Assembly: GCA_003008705.1 (NCBI GenBank)
Contig: PDUO01000014.1
Location: forward strand, 27,608 to 91,607
Direction of reading: 5' to 3'
DNA: 64,000 nucleotides
DNA from: Pezicula radicicola
Lineage: Eukaryota; Ascomycota; Leotiomycetes; Helotiales; Dermateaceae
Shown: piece by piece, positions 36,090-48,871 of the stretch
Layout of the letters: every line of letters starts with the position of its first letter
Position numbering within the stretch: position 1 is the first letter of the stretch
Notes under the pieces: generated by a model
The model's input: only the letters and a program-made list of their open reading frames with translations
The model's database searches: none
What the model was told of the DNA's origin: nothing
Program-made: the position numbers and the translations under genes

Positions 36090-38541
36090 TCAACTCCCAC
36101 CGGCAGTCGAACCAGACTTTCCACCCTTCTTCTTTTTCGACTTCCGTTTCTTCTTAGAAGGGGCACTTTCCTTTCGCGTCTCGTCTGCATCACTCGCCGC
36201 GCCATCTACCCCAAATGCCGATGGCGCCATCTTCGGGCTCTTGGCATTGGAATCGTTCTGGTTGTTGTTATCATCTAGCGCTTTTCCTTCGGCCTCGTCA
36301 CTTGATGTGGTGCTTGTTTCTAATACTACCTTGCGTACCCCACGGGCATCGACTACGTTCTCTGTTATACTGCCACTGCGAGCGGTACCTCGCTTGCGAA
36401 GCAAATTTGAGCTGCTGCCGCCATTAGAAGGTAACGAGGAAAGTGTATCGCTGCTTCCATCGTCATTCCCTTCTTTTTGGGGATGCGATGAGACTCCGTC
36501 TTTGGGATTGGATGCTTCTTCTGTGACGATATCTCTCTGTGGAGGCGGGCTTCTTGCGAAAGATCCGTAACCTTGGTGTAGAGCCTGGACACCATCCTTA
36601 GCTTCCCTATTAGGTTTGATAAGTCCTTCGCCTTCACCGCCTTGAGGAGCAGGAGTCGCAGGGCCGTCGAGATAGGGTGGATTATCCCGATATGGCTCCT
36701 CAATAATGGGGCCTGGTTGTACGTCACTGTTTGTACGTAGAGGAACATGGCCAGGCTTGATCTTAACAGTGTTGTAACGGGTCTGTTTCGGGTGGCTGGC
36801 AAGATTTGAGGGGCCAAGGTGCTTGAGATGCTCGCGCATATCGTTCAAATTACCACGAATCCTCCCGTCGGCTCCACTCGAGGTACGTCGTACGAATGTG
36901 GTCTTGGGGCTTGTTCCAAATGTTGCTGGCGTACCAGTTCTGCTGTCTCCATTGACTTTGGACTTGGAAATATCTAGAGCATCGGGGCCGTTATCCGAAA
37001 TATCGATGAGGTTGTCCTGGGCTGGTAAGGGTGTATTGTCCGGGTCCCCGACTATTTGGCCTTTTGGAACTCGAGCTTTAGGCGCCGGTGCCATCCGTCT
37101 GATGGCCTTGTGAACATCGATATAAACGTCGGACTCATCAATAATTTCCCTATATTTAAGTCAGTACTTGTCCTGAGGTATCGCCAGTTTGAAATCCATC
37201 ATTTGTTACGTACTCCCCAATCAACTCTTCAATGACATCTTCCAACGTTACTACCCCCGTAGCGCCATAATCCTCACCGGGAAATTCGGAGACTAAAACC
37301 ATATGAGACTTTCCTTCCTGGAAGAAATTGACGATATCTAAGCAGCTGGTTTCCGGACGTGTCTCCGGCAAAGTGGCAAGTGCAAATTCGCTGACACGCT
37401 TGCAGTCCTCGGGGTCATAGGTGATCAATATCTTAACAAGAAGCATGCCCACAAAGTTGTTCTCATTTCCGGGTTCATAGATTGGGATTCTTGAATATCC
37501 AGCTGTGAGGATCGTATCCATGGTTTTCTCATCCAAGACAGTGTCTGCAGACATTGTGAAGACATCCTCCATTGGTGTCATGATATCTCCAACAGACTTT
37601 TCCTTCAAATCTAGAACGGCACTGATGATAGTAACCTCGTCCTGGTTAAGACGATCACTGGGGCTAGGTCCAAGTGTCTTATGTAATGTAACCAGTGTCT
37701 TCAAGCCCGACTTCTTATACACCGTTCCATGATCTTCTCCAAGCAGCCTATCGAGGAGTTTCGCAATAGGCCATGCGATCGGTGCCATAATCCACATGAG
37801 GGCGAGGACGGGAGGAGCCATAAATGCGCCGATAGCGAGTCCATAACGGACGCAAACTGATTGAGGAATTACTTCGCCGAATATGACTATTTTTTGTTAA
37901 TACTAGTCCTTAATGCCATTTCCATGGAGTTCAGTAATTGATATCAAGCCTGAATGAAATGAGCAAAGAGGCTGGAAATGCAACGTACCAATCAGGACTG
38001 TACTTCCTACGACAGCAGGCCATCCTCCACCAAGTGATCGGTCCAGTACAATGGGAAGCGTCTCGTTGACAATGACGTTGCTCAATAGTAGTGTTACAAG
38101 AACCCAATGCTTTCCCTTTCCCAACAATTTATATACGGCCTTTGCGTGTCTCTGTTCCTTTCCTTCGCCAGATGAGGCGATGACTTGCAAGTAAACACCA
38201 TCTTGTCCCATCAGCCTAATTGCACAGAACGGATCAGCATGATGTCTTAAACAAAGCTTTTGCAGTGCTACTCACGCAATCGTCAACCCCGCGAACGCGC
38301 CACCGAGCAATACCAGCACTGCCGCAATTGTAAGATTGATCCACAAACTGGGGTCATCAGGAGAGGGTATTTCTTCCTCCTCTAAAATGCCCACAAGCTG
38401 CTTCAACGGTGCAGCCGCAACATGAGAAAGTTGGCAAAGGCCGAGGAAGGCAACCTTCGCGAATCCTAGAATGGCTGGTCGTGTAGCAGCATAGCCATTA
38501 TAGTTCAGTCTGCCAGCTGGCATCGCGGTATTTGACCTCAT
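36090..38541 (-). CDS. DUF21-CBS membrane protein, Mam3/CNNM family
   Basis: Four exons (38541-38276, 38215-37989, 37886-37214, 37149-36090) encode 741 residues. The start is the first ATG (38541). After a hydrophobic N terminus, the DUF21/CNNM domain has four membrane segments, including [28 protein letters not shown] and [20 protein letters not shown] pair follows ([13 protein letters not shown]..., [20 protein letters not shown]). The C-terminal 340 residues are disordered and end in a run of lysines. Yeast Mam3 sits in the vacuolar membrane and affects metal homeostasis, and the animal CNNM proteins handle Mg2+. A role in divalent cation transport is therefore likely but inferred. The motif order and spacing are normal for fungi, and nothing looks broken. 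Confidence 0.93.
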
Positions 38542-40075
38542 GGTCGTTGCCAAGACTTGAGCTTCGAGTTCACACCAACGGTTGACGATGGATTCGGTGG
38601 CGATCGACTAGCTGCTTCCTTCCTCTCGTCTTCGATTCGACACGCAGTGAAGCGCTGAAACTGTCGAGATAGGGTACACCCAGATGGAAATTGAAGGGTG
38701 TTGGTGATGATATAGGAAGAAGCAACGCAACTATCATGAGGGGAAAAAGGAAAACGAAAACGAAAACGGGATATTACATGCAGGGACTTCCTCAGCAGGC
38801 CATCCACAGTGCTGAGACCGGGATAACCTGTGATCTCGATATGACGCGTTAGCGGTATCTCGACGGCTGTAGTCCGAGCGTCGTTCCATTATTGAGCCAA
38901 ACGCCAAACTACTACTAGCTCACGCCACTTTGGAATGATATAAATCTCGTCTTGACTGCTCTCCTATCAAACTCTACAATAAACTATATCTTATGTATCA
39001 CCTCGTATTAAAAACTTTTTTGATGATAAGTAAAGTAGGGTTCAACTGATAGGCCATTGTTCCGGATAATGCCTCCGCCATGATCACAGTGCTACATACA
39101 TAGCCAAGTGGCTGTGGCTATACCCCGCGTCTTGAGTAGGCGTCTACAGGGTCTTTTCTTTGGCTATCATTTCACGAAATGATATATATCAAGCGATAAT
39201 CGGCGGCATTGTCCAGTCTCCAAGATCGAAGGCAGGCCGCTCAAATCTAGACTTTATTCCAGGCCTCTGCTGAGCTGAATCTGCTCAGATGATAAAGATG
39301 TGGTGTGCAGCTTTCCGGAAAGACTTCCAGCTCTATTTATTTTTATTTTTATTCTTAATTTTTATTAGTTTTTTTTTACAAGGTCCTGCTGGAGCTCGTT
39401 CTGGAACCTTTTCTTGTCCATTCCCACAGACGCTGACTTCTTGGGAAGTTCTTTTGGGACCATCACGGCATTGATTGAAATTTGTCACTTATAGCTCCAT
39501 TGTTAGTAGCAAAGAGCCCTAGTGAAAGTCTGGTGTATTGTGGTTATGTCCAGACCAATCTTGACATCGATATTTGAGGATGCGACCAGAACAAGCCGCA
39601 TTACAGCTTGCAGAAAGATTGATGGAGTACTTGGGGCGATTCTGAAGTCACTAAATTGAGTGTAAATAGCAAGATACGAGTAGTCCTGTGTATTTCAACT
39701 CCTCTAATATTGTCAATTCCTCAGTTACAGGAAATGGGATTTTCCTCTATTGATTATAAGTTTCCGGTCTTGTAGCCGGCGCTTTAGCCCAAGTAAAGCA
39801 CGGTGTTGTCATTACACTTGTGTACATTGAAAACGGCAGATAGGAATAATCCTCTGCACCAATCCCTCCTGAAAAACCTGTGGCAGGTACCTTAGAAGCG
39901 TCGTTATTCCACATGACCCTTTGGTAAAATATGTATTATGAGGTGAGACGCAGGTCAGGCAAAGAGCCCAACTTGTAGCCTAGCAAGTATAGATAAGGGC
40001 TCCGTGGCAGATCACCAAACATCAAATGTAATTACATGACACATAATTTTTGACCAGATCTTTCACTTGCACTTC
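38542..40075. other. Intergenic, 1.5 kb, no gene seen
   Basis: This stretch lies between the DUF21-CBS 5' end and the SNF2 gene's 3' end. It includes a T-rich run near 39330-39380. The open frame at 39289-39474 (plus) is short and unlike any family I know. The right end holds the 3' region of the SNF2 gene. Confidence 0.45.
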
Positions 40076-43000
40076 TCATTCCAGAGCGGCTTTCAAATAC
40101 TACAGCACAATATCAGCAAACTCAAATAAAATGAGAACTTTCCTTCGCCTTGAACCTACCTCCAGTGTACCCATATCAATGTCCTCCTTTGTTAGACCTT
40201 CCTGACTAAAGGTTACTTTCGCAAGAAGCTTCTTGCGCTTTTGTATATTAACGACTTGCTACGTGGGAATAAGTATTTTCAACTGCGAATATCAAGTCTC
40301 TTTTAAAAGTTCTCCGGTTGTCCAACGTACCTCTTCAAAAGAGTCTCTCATCACATATCTGATGGTAGTAACTTCTCGCTGTTGGCCAACACGATGCACT
40401 CGGCAAAGAGCTTGCTCTTCGATCATGGGATTCCAATGGGGTTCGAGAAGATAGACGCGAGATGCGGCAGTAAGATCTAGACTGAAAGTAGGAGTATAAG
40501 CAAGAGTTAAAGCGTAGAAAGCAGTTGACTTACCCTGCACCCCCACAGGTGATTGAGACAAGAATAACACGTAGGGAATCCCTCTTTTGAAAGTTCTCCA
40601 GAGAGATGGCCCTCTTTTGTAAAGCCATCTTTCCATCGATCCTTGTGTACGGAATCCCGTGTCTCTTGAGCATAAGCTCCACAAGATCGAGGGTATAAGT
40701 CCAGAAAGAGAACACAACGCTATAACTTGTCAGTGACCAATAACTGCACTAGTGTTAAGCTTGCAACAGACCTTTTCTCGCTAAGATGATGGCTTAGTAA
40801 ATCTGCCGCAAGAGCCTTGACTTTGGTCGACATAGACTCGATATCCACTATTTCGAGGTCATCTACGATTGAGGTCGACGGGCTTGGGCTTATAGAACCA
40901 CTCAAGCGACTACTTTGAACAGAAAGTGAGGAGTTAGATTGGATTGATTCTAGGCGATGTGTCCCATAAATGCACACCTCGCAAAGTGCTTGTGCACCAT
41001 AGGACATAGTGCTCCAATCATCTATTGGAGAGCCGGTGGAGAACTCTTCAACTATATCCTTAACTATATCCTTACCGCACAGTGAGCAGGCTGTCTCGTT
41101 AGCCAATAAGACTTCTTCAAAGCTCTCTGTCCTCATAACAACAGAGATTTCCGAAGCATCTCGGGGAGTCTGATATCTCTCTGCAACTTGGCAATGGCGT
41201 GTAAACAGGCCATGGCTACATATCAAGCGAAGGACATTGAGACGCTGCAAGGCGTTAAATGCCTTACCACGCTGGCTCGCATGTGATATAGCATCCTCTA
41301 GCAGGGTTCGTGTCTGAATCTTTGCGCTTTCATACTGTTGACGTTCTTCTGGGCTAAAGTCAAGGCGATGTACCTCATCGGTACGACAAGGAAGTTCAAT
41401 TACTGCTTTCGTTCGCCCTATGGTAATTTTTCGCACGAGAGTTTTAAGCCGCAAGAACCCCTGGGGATCATGCTTTTGCCATGGTTTCGAAATATCTTCT
41501 TCGAATAGTAGTTGCTCGGAATACGGATACACCTGGAGAAATTGGACAATGCTTGCGAAGTCAGTGAGCTTGTTTTGAATTGGAGTGCCAGTAATTGCCC
41601 ATCGTCGTGAAGATTGAAGAGCACAACATGCTTTAGCAAGACTGCTCTGCCGATTTTGGATTATATGCGCTATCTTTTTCAACATTTTTGTGACTTAGTG
41701 TGACGGAATACAAGGCTTACCTTCATCAAGTATAATTCTATGCCATGAGAGAGAGAATATCGATGTAGAGGATTTACACAAGGCTGATTCTCTAATTCTC
41801 CATTCTCTAGACACTGTATGAAATGTAGTGATGACGATGTCATAGTGGCAAAGAGCCTCGGTGTCTCCCCTTTTCTGGCCATGATAAACATGGTATTTAA
41901 GCAAATCTCGTCGAAGATGCCTTAGTAGAAAATTAGTTATATTCTCCAAATTCTATGGAGTTTAATTGACTCACATGTTCAGCTGCTTCTTCCAAGTTGG
42001 TATTACTGTCATAGGGTTAGTGTGACATCACCATCATAGGAGTTGGAAGCCTTACGCGATGGAGGGACAATCAGTAGTGTTGTTCTAATAGTCAGGCATG
42101 GATTACCCTCGAGTGACCTCGGATAGATTGGTGGTGATGATAGAGTCAAAGAGGACTTGTCTGAGGCAATGAGACATATCATACTGAGGGTTTTACCAAG
42201 GCCCATGTCGTCGGCGAGAAGACCGCCTCGAAAGCACGGCGGCGTCATATATTGAGAGGCTCCACTGACATTGTTGACATAGCTATTGAAGGTTGAGTTA
42301 CAGTAATTCTAACGGGGCTGTAAGATGAATGATTGTACCAACCTAAAGCGTCCTGCAGCATCCTTTCGCCGTGTCCAAATATCTTTGTTAGGGTCATCTA
42401 ATGCCCACCCTTGCTCCCGACGCAGCATAAATGTAAGTGCTTGCTTTTGGTGTCTGGGACACGTCAGAGGGTAGAACATTGCGAAGAATTTGTGATGAGG
42501 ACTTGCCTGAACAGATCGGTTACCACACCTGGAGGGGCATCCGTCTCTGGCAGTTGTTCCACATCCTCCATGAGCTTGACTAGTAAATCAGGACCGACTT
42601 CGAGACGCTCAATCTCGAGGTTTAATGGCTCTGAACCAAAAGAGCTTGTCATGATAACCTCATTGGTCTCTGAAGAGACAACATGGGGGTTTTGATAAAA
42701 CACATCTCGGTCGCACCCATGAGGATCCTGTAGGTACATTCGTTGCTTTGATAAATAGTCTCCAACAGTTTTATGCAGGCCTAAGGGGCCATATAGGATA
42801 GCATTCAAAGACCATGGCCGGCAGGGTTTCTCTCCCTTCTTCTGCTTGTTTAGCACACTGGGCTCAAGGTTTGGATAGCAACATAACTGGATCGAAACAT
42901 CGGCTGCCGCCGCCAATTCACTCAGTATTGTCGATGCTGATGAGCTAAGTATCTCGAAGAGAACTGATCCAGTCTGGCAGCTCGATATGACCCCATTCGG

Positions 43001-43447
43001 TGGTTTGAAAAGGACGGGTAGATGGATTGGGTTCGGATTCGGATTCGGGATAGTCGCACGGCTGCTTTGTACTGGAATGGAAGCTAGCTGCCCGCAGATA
43101 TTAGCATGGGATGATGCGAGAGAAGTCTATCTACCATCACGAACCATCCCATAGCAGCATTCCTTCGAGGCGCTGCTTTCTACCTCTTCATTCCGTTCCT
43201 GGTCTTCTTCATCACATATGCTCTGCCAGCCTGATTGCCCAGGCCCGGGTGAGCAGTTCGGCGGCGGATCTGCGGCTGGTGGATAGTTATATTCCTGCCT
43301 CGTTATATCGAGCGTTGTATTGTATGATGAAGCTGCACAGGGGTGGGATGGCCATGGTGTAACGGGCGTAGACAGCCTGTTTTGTATACTATGAACATCA
43401 TCGAGACGCCGACGCTTGCGGGCCTGGGTGTCGCCGTCGCTATTCAT
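40076..43447 (-). CDS. SNF2-family ATPase, RAD5/HLTF (SMARCA3-like) type
   Basis: This is a DNA-dependent ATPase for chromatin remodelling or replication-stress repair. Eleven exons fit: 43447-43135, 43083-42507, 42453-42343, 42292-42282 region start 42282 to 42056, 42005-41975, 41920-41721, 41669-40772, 40719-40534, 40481-40331, 40258-40160 and 40099-40076, giving 938 residues. An N-terminal region typical of fungal SMARCA3-like proteins (ILYGPLGLHKTVGDYLSKQR) precedes motif I in LLADDMGLGKT (about 361-365). DEAH (485-488), TGTPIQNK, a reduced RING-like insert with only CSLC and CEVC, and helicase-C motifs (TCGGAG, HWNP, RVHRVGQ) follow. Intron 2 is a GC-AG intron (donor GCAAGT at 42506). 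The last exon has only 24 bp. The 5' end carries a partial tandem duplication. The gene is divergent from the NLR gene. Confidence 0.88.
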
Positions 43448-43575
43448 ACTGTATTTGTATTCCTTCTGCAAAACATATCTGTGATGGATGACTTTTGCTG
43501 GCCTGGGTATCGCCGTCACGACTCATATGCCTATCCCTTTGCAAAAATATCTATGATGGATAACTTTTTCCCTAA
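43421..43575. repeat. 79-bp diverged tandem duplication at the SNF2 gene start
   Basis: 'ggcctgggt.tcgccgtc' occurs at 43421 and again at 43500, a spacing of 79 bp. The similarity continues through 'tttgcaaaa.atatct.tgatgga' in both units. The downstream unit (minus sense) contains the start codon and first codons of the SNF2 gene. The outer unit contains a second ATG followed by a similar DGDTQA frame, which soon meets a stop. Confidence 0.8.
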
Positions 43576-43786
43576 GAGACAGTTATACCCCAAGCTGTGA
43601 GTACAGTACTAGTTGTTACGGCACACAGCCACCACTGCGAGGCAAACACATGCAGAAGCCAGCCGCCTTACAGGAAGCCTCACCGACCAGCGTAAGTCAG
43701 CCTTGGACAAGAGAGCCTTTATTTCTTGCTTCCAAATTTCTTGTTCTTCATCAATATATACCTAAAGTCAAATAATACCTGAGAGC

Positions 43787-46700
43787 ATGGCGAACCCAAC
43801 CAACTCGATTCACGATTCTTTTGAGAAGCTCAAACGGTCGATTTCCACACAAGACGCGCACGAATTTGCGTCCACGGATCTCAAGGACGTTTGGCAGGCG
43901 ATTCGAGAGATCGATAATACTCAGAGAAAGAGAAAGTCCGCCCAAAATCTAGCTCGCATCGAGCCTTTGTTGAGGGGAATAGAGAAATACTCGACGGTTG
44001 TGGACGTATTGTGCAACGGGACACCGTACCTGTCGTTTATCTGGGTGTGTTGAGATCCTTTCCAAAGACCTTGGTGGATGTTTCTCACTGTCAATGATAG
44101 GCTCCAATCAAGCTTATGCTGCAGGTTAGTTTCCCTCGCATCCCTAAATATTCTGCCCGGGATCTCTTTCGCTCTTCTCTAATGCGTGACAGCTTGCAAG
44201 CACGCATCGAGACATTTTCGAGGCACTCCTCAGTGCTTATGCAGATATTGCTGCAGCCCTCCCTCGATTTGATAGGTATGAGAAAGCTTTCAAGGACAAC
44301 CCCGAATTTCAAAATGTGCTTGCAGTAGTTTACTGTAATATTTTGGATTTCCATCAACGGGCATACAAGTTTTTCAGGCGCAGAGGTAGGGTAAGATAAA
44401 CTCTCATTGTAAGATTGCTGCTTACTGGAACATTTCTTGTCTAGCTTGGTCCTTGATCTTTCTCTCTCTGTGGAAAGACTTCCATAGCCGATTTGGTAGT
44501 ATTCTCGAATCTTTGAAGGCGCAGAGGGACTTTGTGGACTCGGAAGCAGCATCTATTGACATCGTAGAGGCAAAGGAGGCACGAGCTAAGCTCCAATTCG
44601 AGATTGAAAAAAGACAGAAAGAGTCTGAGGTAGCCCTCGAGCGCAATGAGGCTAGCGACAAAGCCTCACGCTTGAGGCACTCTGTTGCATGGCTGTCCGT
44701 GGATGATAATGTACAAGAATCGGACTACGAGCGCATGTCCTATCGGCGCCATTATGGGACGTGCAAATGGATCGAAACCACGCCGCAACTAAAGGGTTGG
44801 CTAAAGGAGGATTCTAAAGAACCCTTACTATGGCTAAATGGGAAGCCCGGAGCAGGTAAGTTTCCTTTCCGGTCCTTCATATTGAACAACGCTAATTCGA
44901 GTTCTGTCCGAAGGCAAAAGTGTAATGTGTTCTTATGTCATTCAATTACTGGAGCAGGCCATCGGCGTGAGTCCCTGCTATTTCTTTTGCAACAGCCAAG
45001 ATCCTGGCACAGTTCGCATCCAACTCTTGAGAACAATCGCACTCCAACTTCTGAGATGCCATGTTGACCTTGCGTCACTCATCTCGCACGATTTCGTCAA
45101 TCAAGGATCGAACTGTGGCATTGCCCAATTGAGAGGACTAATTCCGAAGATGTTGAAACTCGTCCCTTGCACGAGGATTATCATTGATGGGCTTGACGAG
45201 TGCTCGGTTCATGAGCAGAAAGCGATAGTTAAGGAGATCCAAACCCTCTGTTTAGGCACATCAATGAGCTGTAAAGTTCTCCTCTCCAGCCGTAAAGAAA
45301 CCTTCATCCAGGAAAAGATGTCTAGTAAACCCCAAGTATCACTAGATGATAGGAACGAGGTCAATTCAGACATACGGCTTTATGTGAAACATAAGATTAG
45401 TAAGCTCGATACGTCCGATAATGATCTCATCACAAGAGTAGAATCAGTGTTAGTAGAGAAGGCAAACGGTATGCCCACACTGCATGGATATTAGCACGGC
45501 AAAATTAACGGTCTTAGGAATGTTTCTCTGGGTTCGTCTGGTAGCTGAAGAGCTGCGACACTGTTGTAGCGACGCCGATCTAGAGGAGACAACTATGAGC
45601 CTTCCAAAGGGCCTCGAGCAAGCGTAGGTCTCCTAAGCTACTAACTACCTGGAATTGTTTGCTGATTCGTAGCAGATATGGCCGCATTCTCAACAGAATT
45701 GTAGCCGACGAAAAACCACTACACGCCCAATCCAAAGCAATTCGAATTCTTGAGTGGATGGCGTGCTCGTATAGAGTACTAAAAATCTACGAGGTACTTG
45801 ATGGCATCACATTTAGAGCTCCAGAATGGGACGGCACCACTCATCGACCCGGCTGCACTATCCTTGATAGTAGGACAAAGATAAATAGAAAGGTTCTAGA
45901 TCTTTGCAAGCCTCTCATTGAGGAGGATGGAGTATGCCATACCATTGACTTTGTTCATTTCTCCGCGAAGGAGTAAGTTTACCTTGACAGATAACCTTTT
46001 TTCAGTGAGCAAGATTTGATGGTAATCATCACAGGTTCATACTCAAACACCGATTTCGAGACGCAAAACCTTTTATCAATTTTGAATCGGCTCATCTCAA
46101 CATCTCCTTCTCGTGCATCGCCTATCTTAATACTAGCTTGTGTCTCCTTCCATCAAATTCAACGGACCCTGAACGAACAGCTCTAATCCTTGATGGATTC
46201 CACGGATTACAGTTATACGCCAACCAGTTTTGGCTCAAGCATCTTAGGGAATACTGTAAGGCACAGGCGCAAAGCCATAAGTCGTTTTCAGAAGACATTT
46301 TAGCTCAATTAGAGAAGTTGCTTGTATTTCGGAAAGAGACTTCTGCAGACTCAGTAACACCCTCGGAGATTTCTACAGACTACCCACATGGCCCTGGCTT
46401 GGCAATGTCTAACTTGTCGGAAGCCATGAAGATATTCATTTCCAATCTTTCCACTTTTAGACAAAAGCAAGCCCAAAATGCTTCACTTTTCCAAGACCCC
46501 GAAAGTAAGTAGCCGCTTCCATGGCTATATATTCCTACTGATTAGCAAACAGAACTTGGCCAAGAGACCTACACAACCGATCCCACTTACTTCAGTGCCA
46601 CCCGCTACCACTATCAGACTACCATGGAGGCTCTTTTGATTGCAAAGAACGTCCCAGGAATTGACTTTATGAAGCTAAAGCTCTTCAAAGAAAATTATGG

Positions 46701-47361
46701 AGCTTCTGCTTTCGTCTGCTGCTACATTCATTGCTCCAGAGCTACAGACGGATTCAATTCAGCAAGACTCCGAGACGAGCACGAGGCCCAACATGGAAGA
46801 AAATTCCATTGCGAATTTACCAGATGTGCTTATTTTTCCATTGGCTTTGCGACAAAAAATAGCCTCAGTGGGCATAACGAAAAATACCATCCGAAATCAA
46901 GTGAAGGGAAAACTCTCGCGGAAGCAATCGCTACTCAGCGTGGGCCTATCCAACAACAGCAGATGCAACGAGACACTTCAGATGAAAACCGGCCTCAATT
47001 CCTAGATTCTACTGAAAACGCACCGTCATCGTCGAAGCGACCACGCCTTGAAGGTGCTCCTTTCAACTCACGACAGCAACCCATAATGCCAAATGGAGAA
47101 GTCCAGGACACCCAAGGCCAGCCCGAATGGGAACGGCGGCAGACACTACTTCAGTTAATGCTACGAGAGCTATCATCAGACCGGAAAATTCGACTGCTAG
47201 GGCTGCCTACAGATAAGATGAATGAGGTTGTAGCTCGTTGGCATCAGCAACGTCAACAAGGTCTTCTAATAGCGCAACAAGCTAGAACTCCGATAGAAAT
47301 ATTCGAAAAGGACCAAGTCCGCCTAGGACAGCAGCCCGTTCCTCAACCTGACGAAGAATAG
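43787..47361 (+). CDS. NLR protein: DUF7708-NACHT-C2H2
   Basis: This is a fungal STAND NTPase of the kind linked to non-self recognition and regulated cell death. Nine exons with consistent phases encode 1,040 residues: 43787-44044, 44101-44124, 44193-44385, 44445-44855, 44914-45468, 45518-45623, 45676-45972, 46035-46504 and 46553-47361. Residues 80-250 fit the DUF7708 N-terminal domain, with an Arg/Glu/Lys-rich coiled coil after it. The P-loop GKPGAGKS is at 291-298 and is split by intron 4, and Walker B IIIDGLDEC is at D387. A winged-helix region follows (LPKGLEQAYGRIL). Near 827-885 are two C2H2-type fingers, and the end is Gln-rich. Conceptual translation past the stop (47359-47361) remains gene-like, so the ancestral protein was probably longer. 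The gene is divergent from the SNF2 gene by about 340 bp. Confidence 0.85.
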
Positions 47362-48250
47362 GAAATGTTCAAAAAGGGCAAGCAATTCTCGAAGATATCA
47401 ATTCAGCAGTCATTTAACAATATTCCACCCCTCCTGTCTCCTACGCTCCCTGATATCATGGAGCAAGAACTCGCTAAGCTACAGCAAAAGAGAACAGAGA
47501 TGTCGATCTTTAGTTGAGACTGGCCATGGGAAAGCTCGCTTGCTAGACATTTCAGGAGTCGCTCGGAAGACTGTCAAGCCAAATGGTAGCCATCCTTTCA
47601 AAAAGAAGCGCACTTCGGATGTATCGCAGGAGTCTCGTGGACTTCTAGACAAGGAGCCTAGTCACATTGTGAAGCTTTAGTATAAGAGACTCGCCAAGGA
47701 TATTGAAAGGATACTAACTTTCACCATTAGACCATCAGAGTTAGTCTAGTACGTCTAATCTTCCCTAATCCTCGCCATTATTATCTCTTTCTCTTCCGTA
47801 GGCCTAGCTTACGGCCCTTGAGACCTGGATCACACCCGCCTCGTCCTCCAAGTCTAGAGTCCTTTGCACCCAAAATACTGTTCACCAGTTTATGATAGGG
47901 AGCCAAGTCATACAGCGAACACTGCAAGGGAACGAGCCTACGACAAGAATTGTTGCACCAGCATATGGCCAAAACACAGCAGCAAAAGCGACAGCAACCT
48001 CTAGTTCAGGCACCACACGAACAGAAACAACGGCTAACCAAACAATTAGATGACCTCGAAACACGAGGCATACTAGCGCATCCTAACATGCCGCGACATA
48101 TTCCACCAGAGCTCAAGAAGTAGGGCCAGGTAAAACAATGGTCTATGCAGAATCAGTTAGGAGCTGATTTTAGGGAGAATATTAAGAATCTGCAAGGTTT
48201 TGAACTATGAGAATATTATTGAATGGCGTGCCCAGCATCAACCAATAGAA
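47362..48250 (+). pseudogene. Decayed 3' extension of the NLR/zinc-finger gene
   Basis: After the stop at 47361 the same frame stays open for about 51 codons, with SLSPTLPDIMEQ-like and ELAKLQQKR-like text, before a TGA. Further on (47940-48125) the plus strand encodes a Gln-rich, charged segment that ends LAHPNMPRHIPPELKK and then a TAG followed by GQVKQW. In relatives of this zinc-finger family the motif is PPE.K.W.QLKQW, so the TAG replaces the expected TGG tryptophan. The piece near 47540-47680 is also peptide-like between stops. I read the region as the old C-terminal tail, eroded by point mutations. Confidence 0.55.
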
Positions 48251-48871
48251 TCAGGCTAGTTCAACACAAGTTAGTCCCCAAGATGTAGAAACTTAAAAAT
48301 AAACATATATACGCTAAATTTTCCATTAACTATATGTTAGTATTCTGCAGATAGGTAATAGGTCTAAGTAGTTCGAACTAGGTAGATATTCTTAGTCTTA
48401 AACTCTACGTATCTCACCAAAGATACATATAACAGGACATTATTTACAATTTCTACTTGTTATATCTCCCTTGTAGTCCATCAAGCTCTAAGAACGGACT
48501 ATAATACAGAGCTGAGCCGCTATTTATTTGCATTCAAAGAAAATAATATTATCTGTAAGAGAATAGATGGGAAATGGTTATAGAAACTAGCGGCGCAGTT
48601 TGTCTAGATATCTTTAAGTAGCAAAAGACAATTACTCAATAATCAAGTTAATCCTAGTAATTCAAACCCATCACTATACCACGAATATTCATAACAGCAC
48701 CAATAAAATTTCCAGTGAGATCATTTTGGGGGCACCTATCTAAAGGAGGTAGGTACCTATGTATGTTTTCTGAAAAGAGAACACTTTAACAAGTGCATAG
48801 ACATACATCTAAGTTGCGCCTGCAATTAATGCCTGCTTCTCTCTGTCTCAAAATCAATGGAGAAATTGTCC
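48251..48871. other. AT-rich spacer, no gene seen
   Basis: TA-rich, stop-dense DNA with 'tagta'-type words suggests light RIP or neutral decay. I see no open frame and no repeat boundary. It separates the decayed NLR tail from the adenylosuccinate lyase pseudogene. Confidence 0.4.
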
